Source: Mailhella sp.
GTDB taxonomy: Bacteria > Desulfobacterota > Desulfovibrionia > Desulfovibrionales > Desulfovibrionaceae
DNA length: 64,000 nucleotides
NCBI GenBank assembly: GCA_017408905.1
Contig: JAFQTU010000066.1
Location: 32,765-96,764, forward strand
Direction: 5' to 3'
Part shown: positions 7,569 through 16,311 of the stretch, one piece after another
Position numbering within the stretch: position 1 is the stretch's first letter
Layout of the letters: every line of letters starts with the position of its first letter
The notes under the pieces: generated by a model
What the model saw: only the letters and a program-made list of their open reading frames with translations
Told to the model about the DNA's origin: nothing
The model's database searches: none
Program-made: the position numbers and the translations under genes

Positions 7569-8570
7569 ATGTCACCCATCATCTCGGCACTCTTCACCAT
7601 TTTCGGCATCATGGGCTTCGGCTTCCTTGCGGAGCGCCGCCAGCTTTTCCCGCAGGCCATGGGCCTTTGCCTGAACCGCTTTGTCTACTGGGTGAGCCTG
7701 CCCGCCCTGCTCTTCACGCAGATGTGCACCATACCCATGGACGCAGGCACGCGCGCCCTTGTGTGGGGCGGGCTTGCGGCCTCGTTCCTCGGCTACGGCG
7801 CGTTCTACATGCTGTTCTCCGCCGGACTGCGCCGCAACGGACCGGAAGCCACCCTGCGCTCCCTTGCCGTGAGCTTCCCCAACGCGGCCTTCTTCGGCCT
7901 GCCCTTTATCATGATGGTCTATCCGGGGAGCGAAGCCGCCATCAACGCCAATATGCTCTGCGCCCTGCTCTACACCGGCGTGAGCATCACGGCGGACGTG
8001 TCGCTCGAGCTGTTCCGGGGTGCAAGGATGCGTGCCGAACAGGGCCTTGCCGCCGACAGCGCGGCCCGTTCCGCCACCTTCCGGCGCATAGGCCGCGAAC
8101 TGGCACGCAACCCCATGCTTCAGGCCTCGCTGGCCGGGCTGGTCATCGGCATGGCGGGCCTTCCCCTGCCGGAAGCCGTTCTGCGCATCAGTTCCATGCT
8201 GGGCTCCACCTGTGCGCCGCTGGCCCTGTTCAGCATGGGCATGGCCCTTGCCGCCCAGATCTCCGGCGCGCTCGGCCCCTTTTCCCTGCGCGAGTCCCTC
8301 CTGCCCCTTTCGCTCATCGCCGTGGGCAAACTGCTCATCTACCCCCTGCTGGCCTACGCCGTGATGAGCCTTGCGGGCTGTTCGGGCGTCATGCTGGCCT
8401 CGGCCACCGTCACCTTTGCCATGCCCGTCGCCGTCATGGTCTATATCCTTGCGGAGCGCGACGGTTCCTGCGTGGCCGAAACCTCCATGTCGGTGGTCAG
8501 CACCACGCTCCTTTCGCTGTTCACGCTTCCCCTTGTCATGGGGGCGCTCTCGCTGGTGGGCCTGTACTAG
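7569..8570 (+). CDS. AEC (auxin efflux carrier) family permease
   Basis: 333 residues with about ten hydrophobic segments. The start at 7569 is preceded by GGGGAGGGAAC, a better site than any upstream start. The pattern, with an N-terminal IFGIMGFGFLAERRQL segment, the mid-protein FPNAAFFGLPF motif and two five-helix halves, is that of the AEC family (bile acid:Na+ symporter-like fold). Members export or import small organic acids, including malonate, malate and auxin-like compounds. The substrate cannot be told from sequence. It converges with the HlyD gene, overlapping it by four bases tail to tail. A second AEC-like permease lies at 56.4 kb. Confidence 0.85.
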   Translation: MSPIISALFTIFGIMGFGFLAERRQLFPQAMGLCLNRFVYWVSLPALLFTQMCTIPMDAGTRALVWGGLAASFLGYGAFYMLFSAGLRRNGPEATLRSLAVSFPNAAFFGLPFIMMVYPGSEAAINANMLCALLYTGVSITADVSLELFRGARMRAEQGLAADSAARSATFRRIGRELARNPMLQASLAGLVIGMAGLPLPEAVLRISSMLGSTCAPLALFSMGMALAAQISGALGPFSLRESLLPLSLIAVGKLLIYPLLAYAVMSLAGCSGVMLASATVTFAMPVAVMVYILAERDGSCVAETSMSVVSTTLLSLFTLPLVMGALSLVGLY

Positions 8571-9253
8571 CGCCCCTCCTTTGCCTTATCCGCTTCAAGT
8601 ACCTGCACCGAGGCCGTCAGCCCCACGCGCAGTTCCACCTCGGGCGGCCATTCCTTCAGCCGCACCCGCACGGGGAAGCGCTGGGCAAGGCGTATCCAGT
8701 CGAAGGTAGGGGAAACGCGCGGCAGAAGCTGAGGGCCGAGTTCGCCGTCACTGCGCTCGATGCCTCGCCCCACGCTTTCCACCACGCCTTCCAGCGGCCT
8801 GTGCGGCCACGCCATCAGCGTTACGCGGGCGGGTGCGCCCTCGCGTATCTGCGGCAGATGCGTCTCGCGGAAGTAGCCGACAACGCGGAAGGAATCGCGC
8901 ACGGCCAGCGCGAACAGGGCTTCCCCGGCCTTCACCGTACTGCCGTGATGCAGGCCGCTCTCGACCACCCATCCCCCGGCCGGGGCCCGCACGTCGCGCC
9001 GCTCCCTCCCGTCGAAGGAGCGCACCGAGAACAGAACGTCGCCCTCGCGCACCTCGGCGGAGCTTCGCACGGCCACCCCTTCCGCCGTGCCGGACAGCGG
9101 CGAGGCCACCAGCACAAGGTCGGCCTGCACAAGGCCGTCGCGCGTCCACGGGTCGCGCATCTCGCTTTCGTAGAGCGAGCGCATCAGCCACAGGGCCGAG
9201 GCGGCCAGCAGAAGGAACAGGGCCATCCCGAGCCACGATTTGCCTTTTTCCAT
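8567..9253 (-). CDS. HlyD/AaeA-type periplasmic adaptor of an efflux pump
   Basis: 228 residues. One N-terminal membrane segment (SWLGMALFLLLAASALWLM) is followed by a biotinyl-lipoyl-like domain (VASPLSGTAEGVAVRSSAEV, then VRAPAGGWVVESGLHHGS) and a beta-barrel region. This is the membrane-fusion protein architecture of the AaeA/EmrA group. The start overlaps the stop of the DUF1656 gene (TGATG at 9251-9255), so the two are coupled. With the FUSC and DUF1656 genes upstream it makes an AaeXAB-like exporter, a group known to expel aromatic carboxylic acids in E. coli. The substrate here is unknown. Confidence 0.88.
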   Translation of the reverse strand: MEKGKSWLGMALFLLLAASALWLMRSLYESEMRDPWTRDGLVQADLVLVASPLSGTAEGVAVRSSAEVREGDVLFSVRSFDGRERRDVRAPAGGWVVESGLHHGSTVKAGEALFALAVRDSFRVVGYFRETHLPQIREGAPARVTLMAWPHRPLEGVVESVGRGIERSDGELGPQLLPRVSPTFDWIRLAQRFPVRVRLKEWPPEVELRVGLTASVQVLEADKAKEGR

Positions 9254-9444
9254 CACATCCCCCAGCGGAAAAGCGTGCAGGCGTACAGCGCGAAGAAAAG
9301 GAGCATGGCCCACTGACGCCCGGGCAGTTCCAGCCCGCAGAGGCCGAAAAGCCGTGACGTGAGCGGAACGAGCACGCTGGCCCCGGCAAAGGCGGCCAGC
9401 CACGGCGAAAGGAAAACACCGAAGAACGCCAGTTCGTGCGGCAT
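9253..9444 (-). CDS. DUF1656 (AaeX-like) small membrane protein
   Basis: 63 residues with two hydrophobic segments (WLAAFAGASVLVPL and WAMLLFFALYACTLF). An AGGAGG site precedes the ATG. It sits between the FUSC and HlyD genes, the usual place of DUF1656/AaeX proteins, whose role in the pump is still unclear. Its stop overlaps the start of the HlyD gene. Confidence 0.85.
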   Translation of the reverse strand: MPHELAFFGVFLSPWLAAFAGASVLVPLTSRLFGLCGLELPGRQWAMLLFFALYACTLFRWGM

Positions 9445-9486
9445 GGAGTCCTCCTCTGCTTGGCGGCAGAACGCCGCGACAGACTG

Positions 9487-10524
9487 TTATCCCGCAGGCC
9501 TGCTCCCGCCGGAAAGGCCGAAGGCCAGCGTGGCGGCCAGCGCCGCGCACAGAAGCCCCACCCCGCCGGAAAGCAGGCCTTGCGGCCCGAAGTGTTCGCC
9601 GCCCATGCCCGACAGCACGAAAACCGGCACGAGCAGGCCCATGCGCGCCATGCCCTGTTCCGGCGTAGGGAAGGCCCACGCCATGGCGAAGGCAAGGCCG
9701 AATATCACCACGGCAAGGTCGCCGAAGCCGTTCAGCGCAGGGAGCACCACACAGTACAGGGCCAGCGCCCCGGCCACGCCCGCCGCAAAGGAGAACAGGA
9801 GCTCCCACACGGCAACACGCCCCGTCATGAAGCCCAGCAGTATCAGCAGGGCGGCGATTTCCATAAACAGGGCGCTTTGCAGGCCTGCGGGGTCGAAGTT
9901 CTGCCACAGCAGGGTGGCAAAGGCCAGCGCGGCAAAGGCCTGGAGCCCGGCGCGCACCTTGTCCCGCAGGACTTCGCGGACGCGCTCGTCTGCGGGCAGG
10001 CTGAGGAGCTCGTCGAGCACGCCTTTGCCGAAGCCGGGCAGTTCGCGTATCTCGCGGCTTGCCGCCTGCGGCCGGAAGCAGAGCGCACAGAGCGTGTAGG
10101 CCGCAATACCCGCGAGGTTTTCTTCCATGCGGGCGCAGGCCATGCGGAACGGGGCTTCGCCGTGCGACTGCGCCACGGCCAGCACGGCCATCAGGGCTGT
10201 GGAATAGTAGAAATAGCTGTAGGAAGAGCCGCGCATGAGCATGACCAGCAGCGCCAGCAGAACACCGCAGGCCAGCAGCAGGGAAAGCCGCGCCTCGCCG
10301 AAGCAGGCCAGCACGGCCATGCCTGCGGCGGCCCCGGCCACGGTTCCGGCCATGCGCCACAGGCCCTTCTGCAGGCTCTGCCCCTGCGCGGAAAAACTGA
10401 GCACCATTGCCGCAATGCCCGCCCAGTAGGGCCGCTCCAGATGCAGGGCGTAGGCCAGCCAGAACGCCAGCGTGATGGACGAGGCCGACAGCAGGGCCGT
10501 GGCAAAACGGGACGCAAGGGGCAT
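9487..10524 (-). CDS. FUSC/AaeB-type inner-membrane efflux protein
   Basis: 345 residues from the ATG at 10524, which has a strong AGGAGGTGGAGG site; a start at 10557 is less well placed. Two blocks of about five to six membrane helices (near residues 10-145 and 195-330) are separated by a soluble stretch, the FUSC family pattern. At this length it is shorter than E. coli AaeB (about 655 residues) and lacks most of the second soluble domain. It is the likely transport subunit of the three-gene efflux operon. Confidence 0.85.
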   Translation of the reverse strand: MPLASRFATALLSASSITLAFWLAYALHLERPYWAGIAAMVLSFSAQGQSLQKGLWRMAGTVAGAAAGMAVLACFGEARLSLLLACGVLLALLVMLMRGSSYSYFYYSTALMAVLAVAQSHGEAPFRMACARMEENLAGIAAYTLCALCFRPQAASREIRELPGFGKGVLDELLSLPADERVREVLRDKVRAGLQAFAALAFATLLWQNFDPAGLQSALFMEIAALLILLGFMTGRVAVWELLFSFAAGVAGALALYCVVLPALNGFGDLAVVIFGLAFAMAWAFPTPEQGMARMGLLVPVFVLSGMGGEHFGPQGLLSGGVGLLCAALAATLAFGLSGGSRPAG

Positions 10525-10766
10525 TCCTCCACCTCCTGCCCCGAGGGTAGAAGGCAAGGCGTTGTTTTACCATGATTTTGTTGGGATGGGGGAGTGACGC
10601 AAGGCGGGTTCAAGGCGTCCGCTCTTTCGAGAGCGTCCGCCTCTTGGGGGCGGGGAAGGAACGCAGAAGTTTGCTTGCTCACTACCCTCTAAGGCCGGGC
10701 TTTGCCCTTGGCCTCGAGTCACGGGTACGGCCTGCGGGAAGTGGTGTTCAAGGAAATATTTTCCAG

Positions 10767-11062
10767 GGTCTTGGAAAATCTGCCGATTTTCCGCTTTCCG
10801 CGCTTCGCGCGGTGAGGAAGAAAAGGCATCCTGAAATGCCGTTCGCTCGAAGCCGCCCGGGCTCACGCCCTTCTGGCGGCTTTGTCGCTCACTTGGCTTT
10901 TGACCACCAGATGACGCCGCCCTCGCCCGGGCCTCTCATCGGGCCTTCGGCCCTCCCGAGGCCCTCAGCTTCGGCTCGGCTGTCGGGCACGCCTTCGGCG
11001 GCCCTCCTACCTAAAGCATCACACCGCGCCAGACTGCGGAAGGGGAAGTTGAGCGTTGGGCC
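10767..11062 (-). repeat. Dispersed non-coding repeat, copy A
   Basis: Read on the minus strand, this stretch aligns with 21018-21285 read on the plus strand. The longest conserved block, about 70 bases at 10977-11048, includes GTGATGCTTTAGGT and GGCGTGCCCGACAGCCGA. Further blocks are GGCGTCATCTGGTGGTCAA, GCCCGGGCGGCT and GCGGAAAATCGGCA. Between them are hairpin-forming stretches that differ in sequence. No gene, transposase or known RNA is recognised. It lies 3' of the chaperone gene in the same orientation. Apart from this, the 10525-11160 gap shows no supported gene. Confidence 0.75.
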
Positions 11063-11160
11063 GGACTGCGCCTTGCACCGATTGAGCTTCGAGCAGAGGC
11101 CGCCTAGCACCTTGGAGCGTTGGGCGAAGGGCATTGTCCCCCTCCCCCCCGGGGGACACA

Positions 11161-11192
11161 AAAGGGGGAGCCTTTTCCAGACTCCCCCTTTT
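11161..11192 (-). terminator. Rho-independent terminator of the chaperone/effector operon
   Basis: On the minus strand AAAGGGGGAG pairs with CTCCCCCTTT and runs into TTGTG, directly after the chaperone stop codon. Confidence 0.75.
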
Positions 11193-11193
11193 C

Positions 11194-11694
11194 TCATATC
11201 CTCAGCATCCCGCCCATGCCCAGCGGCGAATACACTTCCGGCATGATGCCGTCGGCCTCGCCGCCCACGGGGGCCGCGCCCCCTTCCGGCAGAACACTCA
11301 CCTGCTTCACCACCGACGTCAGCGGCGGCAGGGCCAGCCATTCCTTCCACCAGCGCAGGGCCTTGATGAACAGCACCAGCCTGTTCTCGAAGGCAAGGTA
11401 GGGCATTTCGCCCCACAGTTCGACGTGCATGGTGAACATGGCGCGCTCCTCGTCCAGCGAGATGGTCGCGCCGCCGGTCTGGAGGCCAAGGCTGTTGGCG
11501 GCAAGCAGGCTCGGCACGGCGTCTTCACGGTGCAGGGCCGAACCGAGGTCGGCAAAGATCCACAGCGAATCGCCCGCCATTTCGAACTCCACCACGTCGC
11601 CGTCGAAGGCGGCGCGGCAGGTTCCGGCGGGGCTCAGTTCCAGCGTCGTGCCAAGGGCATGGCCCAATTCCTTGATAAGCTCGTGTGCGTTCAT
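11194..11694 (-). CDS. CesT-family type III secretion chaperone
   Basis: 166 residues, acidic and without signal peptide. It follows the CesT/Tir-chaperone pattern: an N-terminal helix (ELIKELGHALG), beta strands with the hallmark AGDSLWIFADLG and LLAANSLGLQTGGATISLDEER, and a later helix (LVLFIKALRWWKEWL). The C-terminal tail beyond residue 130 is longer than usual. CesT chaperones bind a cognate effector in the cytosol and deliver it to a type III apparatus. The start overlaps the 199-residue gene by four bases, and both lie downstream of the 1,325-residue repeat protein. Those two are thus the likely cargo. No injectisome genes are in the window. Confidence 0.8.
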   Translation of the reverse strand: MNAHELIKELGHALGTTLELSPAGTCRAAFDGDVVEFEMAGDSLWIFADLGSALHREDAVPSLLAANSLGLQTGGATISLDEERAMFTMHVELWGEMPYLAFENRLVLFIKALRWWKEWLALPPLTSVVKQVSVLPEGGAAPVGGEADGIMPEVYSPLGMGGMLRI

Positions 11695-12290
11695 GGCGTT
11701 TCTTCCTCTCCGATGCTGGAGGCTATCTTCTCGATGAAATACTGTGCGGCAAGTTCGCGCAGGGCGGCTTCACGGCCCTCCGAACCCGGGGCGAGGGAGT
11801 CCAGCTCTCCGCGCAGGGCACGGGCCTTTGCCGCGGCTTCGGCGGCTATGCGGCCCAGCTCTTCGGCTTTCTTGGCTTGCATGGAAGGCATGAAGCGGTA
11901 GATATCCAGAAAGTTTTCCAGGGAATACTCGGTCACGGCCAGCAGTTCGTCCAGCGCCATGCCGCCGAGTTCCTCGGGCGTGAATATCATGCGCTGGGCG
12001 TCGGCGTGCTGTACGCCGAGGGTCTGGTACACGAAATGCAGGTCTTCGAAGGCCACGTTCCGTTCCGCAAAGGCGCGGCGGATGAGCGTGGGCAGGCAGG
12101 CGTAGCCCATATCCGCACAGCGCACGAAGAACACCGGCAGGCGCAGGCGGGCGTCCTCACGGGCGGCGGCGCGCCAGCGTTCCTTGAGTTCTTCCGAAAC
12201 CGGGAGCGTGTCCACCGAGGCGAGGAGAGCGGCGCGGGCCTGATCGAGGGGAAAGGGGGCGAGTTCCCCCGCGTTGAGTTCTTCTTTCAT
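11691..12290 (-). CDS. Stand-alone copy of the C-terminal module of the adjacent repeat protein, putative type III effector or partner
   Basis: 199 residues, no signal peptide, no membrane segment. It aligns by eye with the last third of the neighbouring 1,325-residue protein. The pairs are LPVFFVRCADMG here against LPFFFERCSRTA there, and FTPEELGGMALDEL against FSPTTLAGMGSDEL, each followed by a YSLxxFxD motif. The N-terminal SVDTLPVSEELKERW also matches that protein's repeated helical segment. The C-terminus is a helical, Ala/Glu-rich stretch. It lies in one operon between the large protein and the chaperone. I infer a duplicated effector module; no enzymatic motif is visible. Confidence 0.6.
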   Translation of the reverse strand: MKEELNAGELAPFPLDQARAALLASVDTLPVSEELKERWRAAAREDARLRLPVFFVRCADMGYACLPTLIRRAFAERNVAFEDLHFVYQTLGVQHADAQRMIFTPEELGGMALDELLAVTEYSLENFLDIYRFMPSMQAKKAEELGRIAAEAAAKARALRGELDSLAPGSEGREAALRELAAQYFIEKIASSIGEEETP

Positions 12291-12293
12291 ATC

Positions 12294-15200
12294 CTATCCC
12301 TGCCGGGTCATATCGTTGAGAAGGGCTATCACGGTAGCGGCCTGGCCGTATCTGGCCTGCGCCTGCACGTAGGCGGGCGTCTCCGGCCTGACGCGGGAAA
12401 ATTCCCGCCCTATCAGACTCATTTCTTCTTCCATCTGATCCATCAGAGCATTGCCGCGCTCAGGGGCAAGCCTGCCCCTCAGAGCCGGGTTCAGATCCAT
12501 GAACATACCGAGGCTGTAGCTCTGTATGCTGGAAAGCTCGTCCGACCCCATGCCGGCAAGCGTGGTCGGACTGAAGGTGACATGGCTGGCGCTGTCGTAC
12601 TGCATGGCCAGTCTGCGCACCGCATCGAGCAGGACGCTGTCGTCCTCACCGGCCTCGATGGCGCGGAGCAGAGGCGCGGCGTACATGCCCTGAGCGGTGC
12701 GGGAACAGCGTTCGAAGAAGAAAGGCAGCTTCAGTTCGGAGCGCTTGAGCACGGCCTCCTTCAGTTCCGCCCTGTAGTCGGCGCTGAGGCCGGGCAGGCC
12801 GTCCACGCTCTGGTAGAGCGCGCCCTTGCGGGAAGCGAAGCGTTCCGCCATGCCTTCGTAGAGCTGTATCATCTCTTCTGCTGAAGGAAGGACGGCAAGC
12901 GACTGGGCCGGGTCCTTCAGGATGTCGATCCAGTCGCTCCGCTGGTAGTTGAAGGCACTGCCGCGCAGTATGCCCGCAGTGTTGAGGCGCTCCCGCACGT
13001 CGTCTTCGGGGAGGCCCGTGGCCTCGGCCATGCGGCGGAACAGGTAGCGTTCGCCTGCCGCCCACGCCCGGCTGGAGTCGGCAAAGAAGCGGAGCATGGG
13101 GGCGAAGTCGTCCAGCCCGGCCAGAGCGTCGCGCACGGCCTGCGGGCCGTTGGCGCCGGACAAGGCCTCGACCAGTTCGGGGTGTCTCTTGAAGAGGGCC
13201 AAGAGGGCGTCGTCCACGTTTTCCCTGTGGGTGAAGGCATGAGTGCCTTCGATATCCGCCTGTTCGAGGCGTTCGGCAATGGTCTGGCGCGCCACGACAT
13301 CGGCGGCCACGCGGTTCATGAGGCGGCCTGCCAGCCCGGCGAACCCTTCGGGCGAGAGCGCCTCGCCGCTGTTCTCCACGGCTTCGCGCAGGAGATTGGA
13401 CAGCTTCGGCCCGCTGAAGGGATAGGCCTGCATGAAGTCTGCGGGCAGGGCCACGCCGGGGAAGCGGTTGCGCACCTCGACCTCGGCCTGCCGGAAGGCC
13501 TGAAGGTAGGCCGCGGGCAGGTCCTCGGGCTTCCCTACACCGGCGGCAAGCCGGGCGTTGTCCGCAAAGGCGGCATCGAAGGCCTCGATGAGCCTGAAGG
13601 TGCGCACGGCACTCTTGAAATTACGGGCCATATCGACCCCGGCCCCGCTGTTCGCCTGCATCACCCTGTCGGGCTGCTGGCGCAGTTCGGCAAGGAAAGA
13701 GGGCTTCGCGCTCATGGCCTGACGCAGATCGGGCGCCATGTCCAGCAGGACCTGCATGGCGAAATGGAACAGATCGCTCTGGCCGTCCGGCCCGAGTCTG
13801 CCCCACATCTCCGCGCCGGAGAGTGCGACTCCGCGCCTTTCCATATACAGGCCAAGGGAGGAGAGCGCCGCGTAGAAGCCTTCCGCATCGCCCACGTTGT
13901 TCATGAGCGGGCCGAGGTGCCCCATGGTCCTGCTGATATCGCGGGCCAGCGCCACGGCGTTTTGCAGGAAGTCGGCAGAAGACGCCCGGGAATCGACCAG
14001 CACGGCCGCCTTCCACAAGGCGGCCAGCTGCGGCGAAAGGCCGAATCCGTCCACGGCGTAGAACGCGGCAGTGAGCTTTTCGGTGAACTCTTCGGCCTTG
14101 GCGGAGTAGAGGCCGGGCAGATCGGCAAGGGCCGGAGCTTCGCCGTCCTGTGCCGCAGGTTGGAACTGGCGCAGAGCCTTTGCGAAATTCTCAAGCTGGG
14201 CGGCCATGCGTTCGCGTACCTCTCCGGCGCTGAAGCCGAAGTTGGCGGCCAGCGTGTCCACCGCCTGCTCGAAGGCGGCATTCCGGGATCTTTCCTGCAC
14301 AACGAGGGATTGCCCGGCAAAGACGAGGGCATCGATATCGGCCTCGAACTCGGCAAGCGCCCTCTGCGCCATGGCAGGATTTTCAGCGGCTTCGAGCTCG
14401 GCAGGCAGGCCGGGATTCGCCTCCAGCAGGCCCTTGAGCACGTCGGCACGGCCCTGTTCGGAAAGCGGCACGCCGGTATTTTCGGCCTTGAGGCGGACGA
14501 TGTCCAGCGCACAGGCTTCGGCCGCAGCGCGGTTCAGGGCGGCGCGCAGCCTTCCGGCAAAGGCGGCAGGCGTCATCGCTTCTTCCGTGCCCGCCACCGC
14601 AGCCGCCACGGCTTCGGCCACGGTCTGCCCGGAGGCGAGCTTCATGCCCATGATATCCGCGGGAAGCCCGTCGGGGTAGCTGGCCCGCACAGCGGCCTCG
14701 GCCTGACGGAGGGCGGCAAGGAAGGGCACGGGCATCTTGCCGGGGTCGCCTATGCTGGCGGCAAGGACGGCCTTGTCCACGCTTCTGGTCTTCAAGGCCA
14801 GAACGAGATACACCGACACTTCGGCGGGGATATTGACGCGCTCGTCCATGCTCGCCAAGTCTTTACCCGCCCTGACTTCCATGTCGGCAAGGAGGGCCGC
14901 ATCGCTTTCGAACGCGGTACGGAACGCGGGAATACGGTCGAGCAGGGCCTTGAGGGCATGGAAGCGGGCCAGCCCCTTTTTGTCGCCGTCAAGTCCACGC
15001 CAGTCATGCACCTGCTTCAGAGCTATGTCCACCGAAAGGCTCAGGCTATGCAGGGCGGCGTAGGCGGTATCGGCATCGGGCCTGCCGGAGCGGAACAGTT
15101 CCTCTATGCCCGCCACCTTGTTTTCCTCCACGCGGGAAGCCACGGCCACGGCGTTCCGGAACGTGTCGGGGTCGTTCAAGGTCTTGTCGGCCAGAACGCG

Positions 15201-16271
15201 TTCCTTCCAGTAGGCCTTGAGCCCGGGGCTCACCTCGAGTTCGTCTGCCGAACGCAGGAGCTCCACCTTCCTGCGTATCAGGCCGTCGGCCTTCTCCATG
15301 CAGGCCTGCCGCATGGCGGCTTCCGGCGTCCCCATCTCGGGCTCTGCGTCGTCGAGCTGTATGCTGAGCTTGCCAAGGTTCAGGTGCAGGCCCATCTCTT
15401 CCGCAGAAACGCCGCAGGCCTCGGCCAGCACCGCGACGGCGTGATCCTGCGCGGCCTTCCTGCTGGCAGAAAAGCTCGTCACGTGGGCGGCGAAGGCTTC
15501 GATATCGGCCCTGAAGGCGCGGAGCACGCTGGCTGTGCCGTAGCCCTGCACGTCGTCGCCGAGGGCGCGGGCAAGGTCGGAGTTCCTTTCCAGAAGGAGG
15601 GCGGCCATGTCGGCAAGGTCCGCTTCGGCATGGCCGAGGGCTTCGCAGGCGCGGCCGAGTTCCTGCTGCAGGGCCGCCTTGCGCATGAAGGGGATGCCCT
15701 TTTCGACCACGAGGGCCTTGAGCTGTTCGGGGCTGGCCTCGTCCGCCATCTGCGCGAGGGCGGCCTTCACGGCGCTGCGCACGTCGCGGGCGGAAGGCAG
15801 GTCACCAAGGCTGGCGGCGCCCTCGGGCAGTACGGTGCCGAAGCGCGTCCGGAGCTCAGCCACGGCCTCTTCCACGGCGGACTCGTAGGCGGGCGAAGGG
15901 AAGCCCGCGCCGGACTGCACGGCCCTGCCGATGGCCTCGTTGGCGTAGGCGGCGGTGGTCAGGCGGCTCACGGCCTGCTCGCGCAGGTTCTGGGCGTTGA
16001 GCTTCTCGGCCTTATGGCCTATGGCGATGACGCCTTCGGACACCCCGAGCGTGACGATACCGCCGAGGACACGGCCGATGACATAGGCGGCCTGCTGGCC
16101 CTGCGTGCGGGCAAGGCGGCGCTCCTGATACGGCAGGACTTCGAAGCGCTGTACCACGTCGGTGATGCGCTGCCTTAGCGCCGTTCTGGCCTGCGTGGAA
16201 AGTTCGGGCTGGTTCGGAGCCTGAGTGCCAACGGCGTTGGCGGCGTTATGCACGGCATGTATCTGCGGCAT
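12294..16271 (-). CDS. Large repeat protein, putative type III secretion effector
   Basis: 1,325 residues from the ATG at 16271, which has an AAGGAA site and lies just behind a sigma-54 promoter; a longer frame to 16442 would overrun that promoter. I know no named family. After a Gln/Asn-rich N-terminus without signal peptide, three tandem units of about 400 residues can be traced. Landmarks recur at Gly-287/679/1086 (GVSAEEM, GFSAGEV, GLPEDDV), at about 346/744/1161 (VSPGLKAYW, LSPQLAALW, LSADYRAEL) and, for two units plus a weaker N-terminal copy, at about 131/519/925 (SAVEEAVAELRTRF, AALRQAEAAVRASY, QAFRQAEVEVRNRF). It is almost entirely helical and Ala-rich. A CesT chaperone is encoded in the same operon, which points to type III export. 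Confidence 0.7.
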   Translation of the reverse strand: MPQIHAVHNAANAVGTQAPNQPELSTQARTALRQRITDVVQRFEVLPYQERRLARTQGQQAAYVIGRVLGGIVTLGVSEGVIAIGHKAEKLNAQNLREQAVSRLTTAAYANEAIGRAVQSGAGFPSPAYESAVEEAVAELRTRFGTVLPEGAASLGDLPSARDVRSAVKAALAQMADEASPEQLKALVVEKGIPFMRKAALQQELGRACEALGHAEADLADMAALLLERNSDLARALGDDVQGYGTASVLRAFRADIEAFAAHVTSFSASRKAAQDHAVAVLAEACGVSAEEMGLHLNLGKLSIQLDDAEPEMGTPEAAMRQACMEKADGLIRRKVELLRSADELEVSPGLKAYWKERVLADKTLNDPDTFRNAVAVASRVEENKVAGIEELFRSGRPDADTAYAALHSLSLSVDIALKQVHDWRGLDGDKKGLARFHALKALLDRIPAFRTAFESDAALLADMEVRAGKDLASMDERVNIPAEVSVYLVLALKTRSVDKAVLAASIGDPGKMPVPFLAALRQAEAAVRASYPDGLPADIMGMKLASGQTVAEAVAAAVAGTEEAMTPAAFAGRLRAALNRAAAEACALDIVRLKAENTGVPLSEQGRADVLKGLLEANPGLPAELEAAENPAMAQRALAEFEADIDALVFAGQSLVVQERSRNAAFEQAVDTLAANFGFSAGEVRERMAAQLENFAKALRQFQPAAQDGEAPALADLPGLYSAKAEEFTEKLTAAFYAVDGFGLSPQLAALWKAAVLVDSRASSADFLQNAVALARDISRTMGHLGPLMNNVGDAEGFYAALSSLGLYMERRGVALSGAEMWGRLGPDGQSDLFHFAMQVLLDMAPDLRQAMSAKPSFLAELRQQPDRVMQANSGAGVDMARNFKSAVRTFRLIEAFDAAFADNARLAAGVGKPEDLPAAYLQAFRQAEVEVRNRFPGVALPADFMQAYPFSGPKLSNLLREAVENSGEALSPEGFAGLAGRLMNRVAADVVARQTIAERLEQADIEGTHAFTHRENVDDALLALFKRHPELVEALSGANGPQAVRDALAGLDDFAPMLRFFADSSRAWAAGERYLFRRMAEATGLPEDDVRERLNTAGILRGSAFNYQRSDWIDILKDPAQSLAVLPSAEEMIQLYEGMAERFASRKGALYQSVDGLPGLSADYRAELKEAVLKRSELKLPFFFERCSRTAQGMYAAPLLRAIEAGEDDSVLLDAVRRLAMQYDSASHVTFSPTTLAGMGSDELSSIQSYSLGMFMDLNPALRGRLAPERGNALMDQMEEEMSLIGREFSRVRPETPAYVQAQARYGQAATVIALLNDMTRQG

Positions 16272-16311
16272 GACAATTTCCTTGGCTAAATGTGGACGTT
16301 GCAATGGAATT

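Noticed and set aside
8567..10573. One long 668-codon minus-strand gene covering the whole efflux operon
   Set aside because: Only its last 228 codons are the HlyD protein; the earlier part is out of frame with the FUSC and DUF1656 genes, which have their own ribosome sites.
10889..11416. A protein-coding reading of the dispersed repeat, because both copies share the peptide DALGRRAA(E/D)GVPDSR
   Set aside because: The shared peptide simply follows the conserved DNA block; frames diverge outside it, with no common start or ribosome site.
13182..16178. A 998-codon plus-strand frame opposite the repeat protein
   Set aside because: High GC gives long antisense frames; this one has a His/Gly-rich shadow composition and no domain, while the minus-strand gene has repeats, a ribosome site and a sigma-54 promoter.
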